In this document: positions 8,144 to 16,273 of the stretch, piece after piece | How the letters are laid out: each line of letters opens with the position of its first letter | Position numbering within the stretch: the stretch's first letter is position 1 | From: JAGVPT01 sp963772165 | Lineage (GTDB): Bacteria; Bacteroidota; Ignavibacteria; UBA10030; UBA8401 | DNA length: 64,000 bases | Assembly (NCBI GenBank): GCA_963772165.1 | Contig: CAVYWA010000010.1 | Location: forward strand, 1-64,000 | Reading direction: 5' to 3' | Program-made: the position numbers and the translations under genes | Notes under the pieces: model-generated | Database searches by the model: none | What the model was told of the DNA's origin: nothing | What the model saw: the letters and a program-made list of their open reading frames with translations, nothing else

Positions 8144-9260
8144 ATAATCCCATTTCGTACAGCCTGTAAGTTTTGTAACGTTTTCCGTTCATCATTTCCG
8201 CGGCACGATTCATCATGATATTGTCTTCGAGCACCCAGCTTGCTTCACCGTATTTGTATCCGAGCTTTTTCGCCCGAGCGGCAGTCTCGTAAAACAAAAC
8301 GCCCGCAGCACCCGTCCTTTGCTGTTCAGGAATAACTCCGAGCACGATAATGCGTACCAGATTAATAAGCTTTTTCTTTGTGTACAAATGATACAAGCCG
8401 GTCAACAATCCCCCATTCTTGTTATACTTCAAGGGAATGTTAATGTCGGGAAGCGAAAGAGCAAAACCGATCGGCTGGCCTTTCGCTTCAGCGATGATGA
8501 TCAGTTCGGGAACAGCCACCGGTTTCAAATCGGCGGCAAGAGCATCGAATTCCGCGTCGGTCATCGGCACGGCGCCCCAATTTTTCGACCACGCCTTATT
8601 ATACATCACCTTGATCCGGGCGACTTCCTCTTTGAAATGCTTCATATCGACCGACCGGAAGGTTAATCCTTCCCGCTGCTTGACAATTTCGTTGAACCGC
8701 ACGAAACGTTCAGAATACACCGTATCCTGGTCAAGCAGGTACGCATACAGGTCTTTCAGTTTCTTGAAGCCGTACGTCTCGAAGAGCGTCCCGTAGTACG
8801 GCGGATTGTACGTCATCAAGACAACGGGGCTTCGATCGAAGCCGTCGACGAGCAGGCCGTATTCATCATTGACCGACGGATTTGCCGGACCGCGTACGGC
8901 CGTGACACCCTTCGACTGCAAATATTTTTTCGCAGCATCGAACAAAGCATTTGCAACTGCCTGGTCGTTGATCGATTCATAGAATCCGAAGAAACCGATA
9001 TTCTCATGATGCTCTTTGTTGTGGTTATGGTTTATAATTGCACCGATCCGTCCGACAACTTTGCCGCCACGCTCGGCGAGAAAGAGTTCCATATCGGAGT
9101 GCGCATAGAACGGATTCTTTTTTCTGTCGATCAATTTTTTCCTGTCCATCATTAATGGCGGAACCCACAACGGATCGTTCGCATAAATATCCCACAAGAG
9201 GCGAATGAACCTCTTCTCATCGCTTTTTGAATTGACAGGAAGGATGGAAATATTCTCCAT
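8142..9260 (-). CDS. GNAT-superfamily acyltransferase, candidate ceramide synthase
   Basis: 372 aa. The N-terminal 190 residues and the C-terminal 130 residues both look like acyl-CoA N-acyltransferase folds (FLAERGGKVVGRIGAIINHN; LIIIAEAKGQPIGFALSLPD; then VRIIVLGVIPEQQRTGAAGVLFYE, which includes the Q/RxxGxxG/A-type acyl-CoA pyrophosphate loop). The length exceeds that of simple acetyltransferases. The neighbour upstream is a serine palmitoyltransferase-like gene and beyond that an epimerase-type reductase. In Caulobacter a GNAT-type bCerS acylates 3-ketosphinganine in this pathway. The substrate here is an inference from neighbours. Confidence 0.6.
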   Translation of the reverse strand: MENISILPVNSKSDEKRFIRLLWDIYANDPLWVPPLMMDRKKLIDRKKNPFYAHSDMELFLAERGGKVVGRIGAIINHNHNKEHHENIGFFGFYESINDQAVANALFDAAKKYLQSKGVTAVRGPANPSVNDEYGLLVDGFDRSPVVLMTYNPPYYGTLFETYGFKKLKDLYAYLLDQDTVYSERFVRFNEIVKQREGLTFRSVDMKHFKEEVARIKVMYNKAWSKNWGAVPMTDAEFDALAADLKPVAVPELIIIAEAKGQPIGFALSLPDINIPLKYNKNGGLLTGLYHLYTKKKLINLVRIIVLGVIPEQQRTGAAGVLFYETAARAKKLGYKYGEASWVLEDNIMMNRAAEMMNGKRYKTYRLYEMGL

Positions 9261-9280
9261 GGAGGTGCTCCCTTAAGATT

Positions 9281-9320
9281 AAAAAGCCACGCGTGGGTTT
9301 TTCACCCGGCGTGGCTTTTT
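9281..9320 (-). terminator. Rho-independent terminator
   Basis: A 12-bp stem (AAAAAGCCACGC at 9281-9292 with GCGTGGCTTTTT at 9309-9320), with a smaller GGGT/ACCC stem inside its loop, sits 22 bases past the stop of the serine palmitoyltransferase-like gene. Read on the minus strand it ends in CTTTTT. It separates that gene from the GNAT gene, so the two probably do not share all transcripts. Confidence 0.85.
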
Positions 9321-9342
9321 CTAAAATTTGAAAAAGGATTGT

Positions 9343-10539
9343 TTAGTTAATCACGCCGAGTTTTTTCCCGATAATGCCAAAAATTTCCAGAATTTTATCG
9401 AGATGCTTGTCTTCATGCGTCGCCATGTAACTCGTTCTCAACATTTCCATCCCCGGCGGCACGCCAGGCCGTACAAATGCATTGACGAAAACTCCTGCAT
9501 CGTACAAATCACGCCAGAAAATAAGTGTCTTTTCCGTTTCGCCGATGATCACCGGCACGATCGCCGAATCGTGTCCGTCAATAATTTTAAAACCCATCGA
9601 CCGAAAACCACTTCGCATTTTTGACGCGTTGCGATTGAGCATCGTAATCCGTTCCGGTTCGGTTTCGAGAATATCCAGCGCGGCCAATGCAGCGGCCACA
9701 GCCGCCGGTGTCGGACTTGCGCTAAAAATAAGCGCTGGGGCAAAATGTTTCATGTAATTAATGACGGATCGCTTCCCGCAGACAAAACCGCCAAGCGACG
9801 CAAATGTTTTGCTGAAGGTACCCATCGTCAGATCGACATCGGCTTCAAGATTAAAATGGCTTGCTGTGCCGCGGCCACCTTTCCCGATCACACCCGTTGC
9901 GTGGGCATCATCGATCAAGACGCGGGCGTTGTATTTCTTAGCCATTGTGACGAGTGCCGGAAGGTCTACAACCTCTCCGGAAGTACTGAACACACCATCC
10001 GAGACAATCAGCTTTCCTGCCTCGAGCGGAAGTTTGGAAAGCACCACCCCAAGATGTTTCATATCATTGTGCTTGTACCGAACGACCTCTGCGGTCATCC
10101 CCAGCGCGATCATGTTGCCGGCGACAATACACGCATGATTGTCCTTATCGGACACGACATACTCGCCGCGCTGCACAAGTGTCGGGATAATTCCCTGGGC
10201 GGTCTGAAACCCCGTACTGAAGAGGAGGCAGTCTTCGCTTCCGAGAAATTTTGCCAAACGACCTTCCAGTTCGACATGCAGGTCAAGCGTACCGGTAAGA
10301 TAGCGGGAACCAGAACAACCGGTTCCATACTTGCGAATGGCTGCTATGGCTGCTTCTTTTACTTTGGGATGAGCGGTAAGGCCGAGGTAGTTGTTTGAAC
10401 CAGCCATAATGACCTGTCGCCCTTCCATTTGGACAACGGGCCCTTCATTTGCCTGAATAGGCCGAAAATACGGGTAGTAACCTTGTTTTTTAACATCATC
10501 AGCAAGAGTAAAATTTGTACACTTATCAAATAGATCCAA
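9343..10539 (-). CDS. Serine palmitoyltransferase-like PLP enzyme (alpha-oxoamine synthase)
   Basis: 398 aa starting at a TTG (10539) with AAGGAG 7 bases upstream. Alpha-oxoamine synthases condense an amino acid with an acyl thioester. Visible residues are the cofactor-stacking His135 in DKDNHACI, the PLP aspartate in IDDAHATGVIG (about 211), and the PLP lysine Lys244 in MGTFSKTFASLGGF. The GTFSK-FASLGG form of the lysine motif and the N-terminal MAGSNNYLGLTAHPKV resemble the Bacteroidota serine palmitoyltransferases more than KBL or BioF. The divergent reductase and the GNAT gene support sphingolipid synthesis; glycine C-acetyltransferase is the alternative. Confidence 0.75.
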   Translation of the reverse strand: MDLFDKCTNFTLADDVKKQGYYPYFRPIQANEGPVVQMEGRQVIMAGSNNYLGLTAHPKVKEAAIAAIRKYGTGCSGSRYLTGTLDLHVELEGRLAKFLGSEDCLLFSTGFQTAQGIIPTLVQRGEYVVSDKDNHACIVAGNMIALGMTAEVVRYKHNDMKHLGVVLSKLPLEAGKLIVSDGVFSTSGEVVDLPALVTMAKKYNARVLIDDAHATGVIGKGGRGTASHFNLEADVDLTMGTFSKTFASLGGFVCGKRSVINYMKHFAPALIFSASPTPAAVAAALAALDILETEPERITMLNRNASKMRSGFRSMGFKIIDGHDSAIVPVIIGETEKTLIFWRDLYDAGVFVNAFVRPGVPPGMEMLRTSYMATHEDKHLDKILEIFGIIGKKLGVIN

Positions 10540-10682
10540 GAGGTCTCCTTGTCAAAGTATATGTCCACCATCACAGAAGCATCCGTACGCAACGCCACAA
10601 TCCACCTTTAATAAGTTTCGTTGATTATTAAAAGTGTTTTCAATATACTCTATCGTCAAAAAAAAGTCAACCGAAAGTAAAT

Positions 10683-11672
10683 ATGAATTCAAACACGGCT
10701 TTTGTTACCGGTGGAACGGGTTTTATCGGCAGCCATCTCGTCGAGCGCTTACTCTCCCGTGGATACGGGGTCCGCTGCTTGATCCGCAATGAGAAAAAGA
10801 AAGGTTATCTGGAAAATCTCCCCGTAGAGTTTTTTGTCGGAGATCTCTTTTCAACGGGCATGCTCGAGGAGGGAATTTCCGGAGCCGACTACGTCTACCA
10901 TGTTGCAGGGGTTGTCGGATCGAGGAACAAAGAAGGATTTTACCGGCAGAACAGAGACGGTACAAAAAACGTCGTGGAGATCACCTCGCGTGTCAATGCA
11001 CACCTCAAGAAATTCATTTTCGTCAGCAGCGGCGCAGCGGTCGGTCCAGCGAACGCATCATCAATGGTCAACGAAACGACCCCGTACCACCCTATTACGA
11101 CGTACGGAAAAAGTAAGATGGAAGCCGAACTGGAAGTTTTGAGGTTCAAAGATTCTCTTCCGATAACCATTGTCCGTCCAACTGCCGTCTACGGGCCGCG
11201 AGATCCTGCAACATTCGACTACTTCAATACGATAAACAAGGGCCTGGAGCCGCTTGTGGGATTCACAGACAAGCTGGTAAGTTTGGTGCATTCCACAGAT
11301 CTTGTTTCGGGAATTGTGCTTGCCGGCGAAAGCGATATCTCGGCGGGACAAACGTATTTTTTGGGGAGCGATCGCGCGTATACTTGGCGTGAAATCGGAG
11401 ACGCAACAAAACAGGTGATGGGCAAAAACGCTTTCAGGGTCCGGCTCCCGGAGCCACTGGTATATGCCGTGGCAGCCACGGCGGGATTCTTTTCCTCATT
11501 CAGTGAAAAGCCATCGGTTCTGAATTTTGAAAAAGGCCGCGACATGGTCCAGGACTATTGGACATTTGATTCAACGAAGGCCAAACGCGAGCTCGGATAC
11601 AATCCGGCCATTACTCTATCCGAGGGAATACGAGAAACCGTCAAGTGGTACAGGGAGAACGGGTGGATGTAA
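10683..11672 (+). CDS. NAD(P)-dependent epimerase/dehydratase, candidate ceramide reductase
   Basis: 329 aa, extended short-chain dehydrogenase. The Rossmann glycine motif TGGTGFIGSHL is at residues 9-19, the active-site serine is in FVSSGAAVG, and the YxxxK pair is in TYGKSKMEAE. The sequence RPTAVYGPRD is the usual epimerase block. Neither sugar-nucleotide partner genes nor a clear substrate motif are visible. It is divergent from the serine palmitoyltransferase-like gene. In Caulobacter an epimerase-type enzyme (CerR) reduces the 3-oxo group of the ceramide made by Spt and bCerS, so this is my preferred role. A flavonol-reductase-like dehydrogenase of other function remains possible. Confidence 0.7.
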   Translation: MNSNTAFVTGGTGFIGSHLVERLLSRGYGVRCLIRNEKKKGYLENLPVEFFVGDLFSTGMLEEGISGADYVYHVAGVVGSRNKEGFYRQNRDGTKNVVEITSRVNAHLKKFIFVSSGAAVGPANASSMVNETTPYHPITTYGKSKMEAELEVLRFKDSLPITIVRPTAVYGPRDPATFDYFNTINKGLEPLVGFTDKLVSLVHSTDLVSGIVLAGESDISAGQTYFLGSDRAYTWREIGDATKQVMGKNAFRVRLPEPLVYAVAATAGFFSSFSEKPSVLNFEKGRDMVQDYWTFDSTKAKRELGYNPAITLSEGIRETVKWYRENGWM

Positions 11673-11868
11673 TCGAAAAGAATCTCCCGTGAGAGCCGTC
11701 GGACACGTTATCCGAAAAATCGCGATGTGCCGAAGTTCTTAGTCAGGTAATTCAAGAAGATGTCCGACAGCTTCCCAAGCGGTAGCTCGCTAAGGCCGTC
11801 GTTTCTTGCTCCCCTCCCCGATTTTCTATATATTTGTCCATTCTAAAACCAGCCACATCAACACACGA

Positions 11869-13287
11869 ATGTCGAACCAGCGCCGCAACGATTTTCTCAT
11901 TCCGCTCCTCGCCGTTATCTCGGACGCTGTCGCGATCGAAGCCGCATTTCTTCTGTCGTACTGGCTTCGTTTTTTTTCTCCTCTCACGTCCACGTTTGAA
12001 GTAACGCTCGGCATCCCGCCACTTTCCACGTACGTGAACAGTTCGCTCATCTTTATCCCGATATGGCTGCTGGTCTTTCAATCGCGCAGGCTGTACGGTG
12101 CGCGTCGCAGTTCGCACCTGAGCGACGAGTTCTTTGCGATTGTTCGGGTTGTCAGCATCGGATTGCTCGTAATGATGAGCGCGACGTTCTTCTACCGGGG
12201 CTTTTCGTTTTCGCGCGGCGTCTTCATTCTTTTATGGGGGACCTCGATCGCAACGATAACGACCGGCAGGTTCTTCATTATGGAGTTTGAAAAGCTGCTC
12301 TATCGGCACGGCAGGGAGTTGAAAACTGCAGCCATCGTCGGTTCCAATAACACTGCCGATGAAATTTTTTCACTTCTCTCTTTTCATTCTTCCCTGGGAT
12401 ACGAAGTTGTGGGATACTATGCGGACTCACCGGCTGCTGAAACGCTAAAACTTTCTGCGGCAAAATATCTCGGCACGATCAAGGATTTGCCAATCGGCAT
12501 TACGGCACATCGGCTCCAAACAGTGCTGATCGCGCTTTCGCACAAGGAACACCCGCAACTCCTGGAAATGATCCGTGACGCCGAAGGGTTGAACATCGAA
12601 TTGATGATGGTACCCGACATGTTGGACATGATGACAAGCCGCGTCCGCATTCAAGACATAGAAGGAATCCCGTTTCTCAAGATTAAAGAGATACCGCTTT
12701 CCACATGGAACCGCATCACAAAGCGTGCGTTCGACATTTTTTTCTCGTCGGTTATCCTTGTGCTGACCCTGCCGTTCACGGTTGTTCTTGCCACGATCAT
12801 TAAGTTAACTTCAAAAGGCCCTATTTTTTTCGCTCAGGAAAGAATCAGCCTGGACGGCAAGCCATTTCTTGTCCTCAAATTCAGAACGATGCGTGCCGAC
12901 GCGGAAGTTTCCTCCGGTCCCGTCCGCGCAAAAAAGGGGGATCCCCGCGTGACCTCCATCGGGAGAATTCTGCGCCGGACAAGTTTGGACGAACTTCCTC
13001 AACTGTGGAATGTCCTGACCGGATATATGAGCATCGTGGGTCCAAGGCCCGAGCGCCCGTTCTTCGTCGAACAATTCAAAGGAAAAATCCCCCGCTATCT
13101 CGAACGCCATCGCGTGAAGACCGGCATGACGGGCTGGGCGCAGGTGAACGGCCTTCGCGGAGATGCCCCGATCGACGAGCGGACAAAATACGACATCTAT
13201 TACGTTGAGAATTGGTCGCTCGTTTTTGATATGAAAATTATTTTAAAAACAATACGGGCAGTGATTTTTGGGAAGGATGCATACTGA
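11869..13287 (+). CDS. Polyprenyl-phosphate sugar phosphotransferase (WbaP/CpsE type)
   Basis: 472 aa from the ATG at 11869 (MSNQRRNDFLIPLLAVISD). It initiates exopolysaccharide or O-antigen units by moving a hexose-1-phosphate onto undecaprenyl phosphate at the inner membrane. Four to five N-terminal membrane segments (about residues 10-125) are followed by a Rossmann-like CoA-binding-type domain (AAIVGSNNTADEIF) and one more membrane helix (about 300-322). The C-terminal catalytic domain has KRAFDIFFS, LKFRTM, RRTSLDELPQLWNVL, MSIVGPRPERP and TGWAQVNGLRG. No further polysaccharide genes are nearby. Confidence 0.9.
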   Translation: MSNQRRNDFLIPLLAVISDAVAIEAAFLLSYWLRFFSPLTSTFEVTLGIPPLSTYVNSSLIFIPIWLLVFQSRRLYGARRSSHLSDEFFAIVRVVSIGLLVMMSATFFYRGFSFSRGVFILLWGTSIATITTGRFFIMEFEKLLYRHGRELKTAAIVGSNNTADEIFSLLSFHSSLGYEVVGYYADSPAAETLKLSAAKYLGTIKDLPIGITAHRLQTVLIALSHKEHPQLLEMIRDAEGLNIELMMVPDMLDMMTSRVRIQDIEGIPFLKIKEIPLSTWNRITKRAFDIFFSSVILVLTLPFTVVLATIIKLTSKGPIFFAQERISLDGKPFLVLKFRTMRADAEVSSGPVRAKKGDPRVTSIGRILRRTSLDELPQLWNVLTGYMSIVGPRPERPFFVEQFKGKIPRYLERHRVKTGMTGWAQVNGLRGDAPIDERTKYDIYYVENWSLVFDMKIILKTIRAVIFGKDAY

Positions 13288-13320
13288 ACCTCCGAGGAAG
13301 CGCACAACCCCTAAAAAAAT

Positions 13321-13617
13321 ATGGTCACACTTTTTGTTTTTTATATTCACACCGTCGCCGCGGTGTACACTTTTACAGAACAATATCAGGAAGAAGGAAT
13401 GGGGGCGGGAGTGCTCGCAGTCGCCTTTATGGGAATTGTTTTTTCCGTTGGATGGAGTATCAGCACATTTATCCTGAAATTCCTTATCGATGAAAAAGGG
13501 TTTGGCATGTACTTCAACAGAGATGCTCTCTCCCTTGCCGTCTTAACTATCGGCGAAGCGGTATTTTACTATTTATATATGAGGGGGATGAAAAAGAAGG
13601 AGCCTATTTCACTTTGA
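13321..13617 (+). CDS. Small membrane protein
   Basis: 98 aa with two clear hydrophobic stretches (VLAVAFMGIVFSVGWSISTFILKFL and ALSLAVLTIGEAVFYYLYM), so a small integral membrane protein of three helices at most. I do not recognise a family. The ATG at 13321 lies 33 bases after the sugar transferase stop, so the two may be co-transcribed. Its 3' end overlaps the end of the convergent tonB gene by 14 bases. Confidence 0.6.
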   Translation: MVTLFVFYIHTVAAVYTFTEQYQEEGMGAGVLAVAFMGIVFSVGWSISTFILKFLIDEKGFGMYFNRDALSLAVLTIGEAVFYYLYMRGMKKKEPISL

Positions 13618-14398
13618 AGTTGAAAATGACTGTGCAGACTTGATCAAGTGCGGGCTGAGCACTCTGTAACGACTGAAATCGCCATAGCTTCACTTCTTTG
13701 ATTGCGGCATTCTCCAACCGGGTATCCCCTTTCCGCAGCGGCTGAATCGACTTGACCGTCCCCCTTGGCTGAACGACTACTCTTAGCCTGATCTGCGCGT
13801 TGACATTGACGCCGGGAGGGTACTTCGGCAAATCGCCGGAGATCAGATTCCGGCTTCTCCCGCCGGCCCACTGGACATTGTACGATATATTGTCTCCAAT
13901 GGAACTCCCCGCTCCGCCGGCATTGAACGGCAGCGCCACTTCTGAACCGGTTGGAATTCCGGGTTTTCCTACAGCATTTTTTTCTCCGCCGGGAAACCCG
14001 AGCGAAGAAGACGCCGGCGCTTCCCGCTGAACATCGGCCATCCCTTTTCTTTCGCCGGGCACGGCTATTGGATTATCGTTTGCTTCTATTTTTTTTGTAG
14101 GCCTCGAATTAACAATTTCATCGGAAGGAAGAGTATTCTGTTGTGTCGGCAGGTCAACACCAACGCCGGTCGCAACAACACCTGCCTGGCCGATTGGAGG
14201 AGGCGGAGTCCCTTCAGGCAGAACATCTCCTTTTGGCATCGGTCCGAAGGATGAAGCAATCCCCCCTCCGAACGAAAATTCGACGAATTCCTGTTGTTGT
14301 GAATCCGGCTGAGACGGGCGGACGATAAAAAAAATAAAAGCCGCAGCGGTGTGGAAAATGATGGAGCCGGTCCAGCCGAAAGCCGTTTCGCGCGTCAT
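13604..14398 (-). CDS. TonB-family energy transducer
   Basis: 264 aa. One N-terminal transmembrane helix (residues 10-27) is followed by a long Pro/Gly-rich periplasmic linker (28-190). A C-terminal TonB domain follows (NVNAQIRLRVVVQPRGTVKS, with ENAAIKEVKLWRFQSL containing the conserved W-x-F core). TonB carries the energy of the ExbB/ExbD motor to outer-membrane receptors. A strong Shine-Dalgarno (AAGGAGGGAG) precedes the ATG. It is the last gene of the TPR / barrel / SPOR / ExbB / ExbD operon, 10 bases after exbD. Confidence 0.87.
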   Translation of the reverse strand: MTRETAFGWTGSIIFHTAAAFIFFIVRPSQPDSQQQEFVEFSFGGGIASSFGPMPKGDVLPEGTPPPPIGQAGVVATGVGVDLPTQQNTLPSDEIVNSRPTKKIEANDNPIAVPGERKGMADVQREAPASSSLGFPGGEKNAVGKPGIPTGSEVALPFNAGGAGSSIGDNISYNVQWAGGRSRNLISGDLPKYPPGVNVNAQIRLRVVVQPRGTVKSIQPLRKGDTRLENAAIKEVKLWRFQSLQSAQPALDQVCTVIFNFKVK

Positions 14399-14408
14399 AA
14401 CTCCCTCC

Positions 14409-14822
14409 TTACTGTCCCGCCGGCGTCGAGGCTTCCGTTGCGATCATAAATCGTTGAGCGCCGACGCCTTTAGCAATGTCGATGAGATCAACGGCGCTCT
14501 GTAATGATACCGATTGATCCGCACGAACCACGATAACATGATCGCGGTCGCGGTCGATGATGGGGATGAGTTTCTGCGCGAGAGTTATTTTTGTAACCTC
14601 CTCGTTACCCAAAAAAATCCTCCCCGTCCCGGTCAGCGTCACGATGGACTGCCGGTCGGACTGCACCTCGCCCGTTTGCATTTTCGGGAGCTGGACTTTA
14701 ATTCCGGGAGTCACGACGAACGACCAAGAGAGGAGAAAAAAGATGAGCCACTGCATCACCATATCGGCGAACGATGCATAATTAAATGCGGGGTTGAACT
14801 TGTTTCGCGGGGTAAATTTCAT
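14409..14822 (-). CDS. exbD: ExbD/TolR-family biopolymer transport protein
   Basis: 137 aa. A short cytoplasmic N-terminus, one membrane helix at about 20-38 beginning with Asp20 (FADMVMQWLIFFLLSW), and a periplasmic domain ending VQRFMIAT-like sequence. Asp20 matches the proton-handling aspartate at the start of the helix in ExbD/TolR. The gene lies 14 bases after exbB. The family cannot be split confidently into ExbD or TolR; the adjacent tonB favours ExbD. Confidence 0.87.
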   Translation of the reverse strand: MKFTPRNKFNPAFNYASFADMVMQWLIFFLLSWSFVVTPGIKVQLPKMQTGEVQSDRQSIVTLTGTGRIFLGNEEVTKITLAQKLIPIIDRDRDHVIVVRADQSVSLQSAVDLIDIAKGVGAQRFMIATEASTPAGQ

Positions 14823-14836
14823 TTGTTCTCAAACGC

Positions 14837-15547
14837 CTAGTCTTTCGGTTCAAAGAATTCGTCTTCTTCGGAAAACACTTTCTTCACACGCTGTTCTTTA
14901 TTGACCGGATGGACGGCAGGCTCTGCCGGGGGATGAGCAGCAGGCTTGAGGAAACCGAGGAATTCATCCGCCGTGGCTTCCAGGGAAAACGTCACCTGGC
15001 TTACTCTTCCCACAAAATAGTTATAGAAACCTAATGCGGGTATGCCGACAACGAGCCCAAAAGCACTGGAGAGCATCGCTTCCCAGATTCCACCCGCGAG
15101 ATTCCCTGAATTCACGTTCCCTCCGAGCATCTCAATTGTGCGGAAGGCATTGATCATCCCAACGACCGTGCCGAGGAATCCGAGCATCGGTCCGATACCG
15201 GCGATGTTCGCAAGTATTCCAAGGTGATTTTCGATCCGGTTGACCTCTTCCTTCCCGGCAGATTCAATTGTCGCCCGTACGGCTTCCGGGCCGCCCTCGA
15301 TGCTGGCGATCCCTTTGCGAAGAACGTTTGGTACGGAAGCGTTACTCTGTGCGCAGGCATTGAGAGCGCCATTAACATCATTCCGTGACAACGCACTGCG
15401 CAATTTGAGCATGAGCGGTTTCGGGTCGAATTTAGCCCGTCGCAGAACAATAAATCGTTCGAAGATGATTGCCACCGCGAGAACAGAACAAAAGAGGATC
15501 GGCCACATCACGATCCCACCCTTCAAAAAAAGCTCAAGTAGATTCAT
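14837..15547 (-). CDS. exbB: ExbB/TolQ/MotA-family proton channel protein
   Basis: 236 aa from the ATG at 15547, which has AGGAGA at good spacing; an in-frame TTG six codons upstream would destroy that spacing and is rejected. Three membrane helices (about 10-30, 115-140 and 155-180) flank a cytoplasmic loop. The MotA_TolQ_ExbB core is clear: IAGIGPMLGFLGTVVGMINA and IWEAMLSSAFGLVVGIPALG. The tail after about 200 is acidic. It forms the motor with ExbD. Confidence 0.9.
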   Translation of the reverse strand: MNLLELFLKGGIVMWPILFCSVLAVAIIFERFIVLRRAKFDPKPLMLKLRSALSRNDVNGALNACAQSNASVPNVLRKGIASIEGGPEAVRATIESAGKEEVNRIENHLGILANIAGIGPMLGFLGTVVGMINAFRTIEMLGGNVNSGNLAGGIWEAMLSSAFGLVVGIPALGFYNYFVGRVSQVTFSLEATADEFLGFLKPAAHPPAEPAVHPVNKEQRVKKVFSEEDEFFEPKD

Positions 15548-15572
15548 CTCTTCTCCTGTACGCAATGAAAAT

Positions 15573-16226
15573 TTATTTACTCAATCGAACAACCCAGTAA
15601 CCGCTTTCAAGCATGTGCGCCATTTTCTCGCCTGAACCGCGAGCCGCTCTATCGCTGTCAAAGCGTCCAACGTATACGCGAAAATGTTTTTCTCTGCCGC
15701 CGACATTCGCTTTTTCAACAAAGGCAGGAAAACCCGCCCGCGTTAAAACATCTGCTTCGATCTTTGCTTTTTGTTCGCTCGACCATGACGACACCTGAAT
15801 GCTGTATCGCCCGTTGGCCGACATCGTAATCTTCGGAACAGCGCTCACCGAGGCTGCGCCGGATGCCGTCGACTTTGCATCTGTCTTCGATGCCAATTTC
15901 TTTTCAGCACCCATACCCGGCTTTCCCTTAAATTCTACCAAACCCTCATTCTCAGGAGCAGCCGATGCCGCAGCCGCAGTATCTTCAGCAACGGCGGGCG
16001 GGAGCGCAACAGCGACCGGTGCAGCTTTTTTCTTGCCGATGATTCCGGCTTTGTTCAACCCATAATATCCTCCGCCAAGAAGTATCACGACCACAAGCAC
16101 GACGACAACCGGCATTGGCAAACCTGCAACTTTCTTGCCTCCGGATCCGTCACCACCGGGCCTCCCACTCGGCCTCACGCCTGCCATCGGTGCGGGAGCA
16201 CCAGCTTTAAGATTGAGATTAGGCAT
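15573..16226 (-). CDS. SPOR-domain membrane protein
   Basis: 217 aa. Glycine/proline-rich cytoplasmic N-terminus, one membrane helix at about 36-57 (LPMPVVVVLVVVILLGGGYY), an alanine-rich linker, and a C-terminal SPOR domain (about 140-217: GRYSIQVSSWSSEQKAKIEA, FRVYVGRF). SPOR domains bind denuded peptidoglycan glycan strands, often at division sites. AGGAGG precedes the ATG. It sits between an outer-membrane barrel gene and exbB in the same operon, so it may fix this export/energy system to the cell wall; that role is inferred. Confidence 0.85.
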   Translation of the reverse strand: MPNLNLKAGAPAPMAGVRPSGRPGGDGSGGKKVAGLPMPVVVVLVVVILLGGGYYGLNKAGIIGKKKAAPVAVALPPAVAEDTAAAASAAPENEGLVEFKGKPGMGAEKKLASKTDAKSTASGAASVSAVPKITMSANGRYSIQVSSWSSEQKAKIEADVLTRAGFPAFVEKANVGGREKHFRVYVGRFDSDRAARGSGEKMAHMLESGYWVVRLSK

Positions 16227-16273
16227 GTTGTACTACCTCCTTCCTATGTGATAAAAAGAGACTATTTTTTCAA

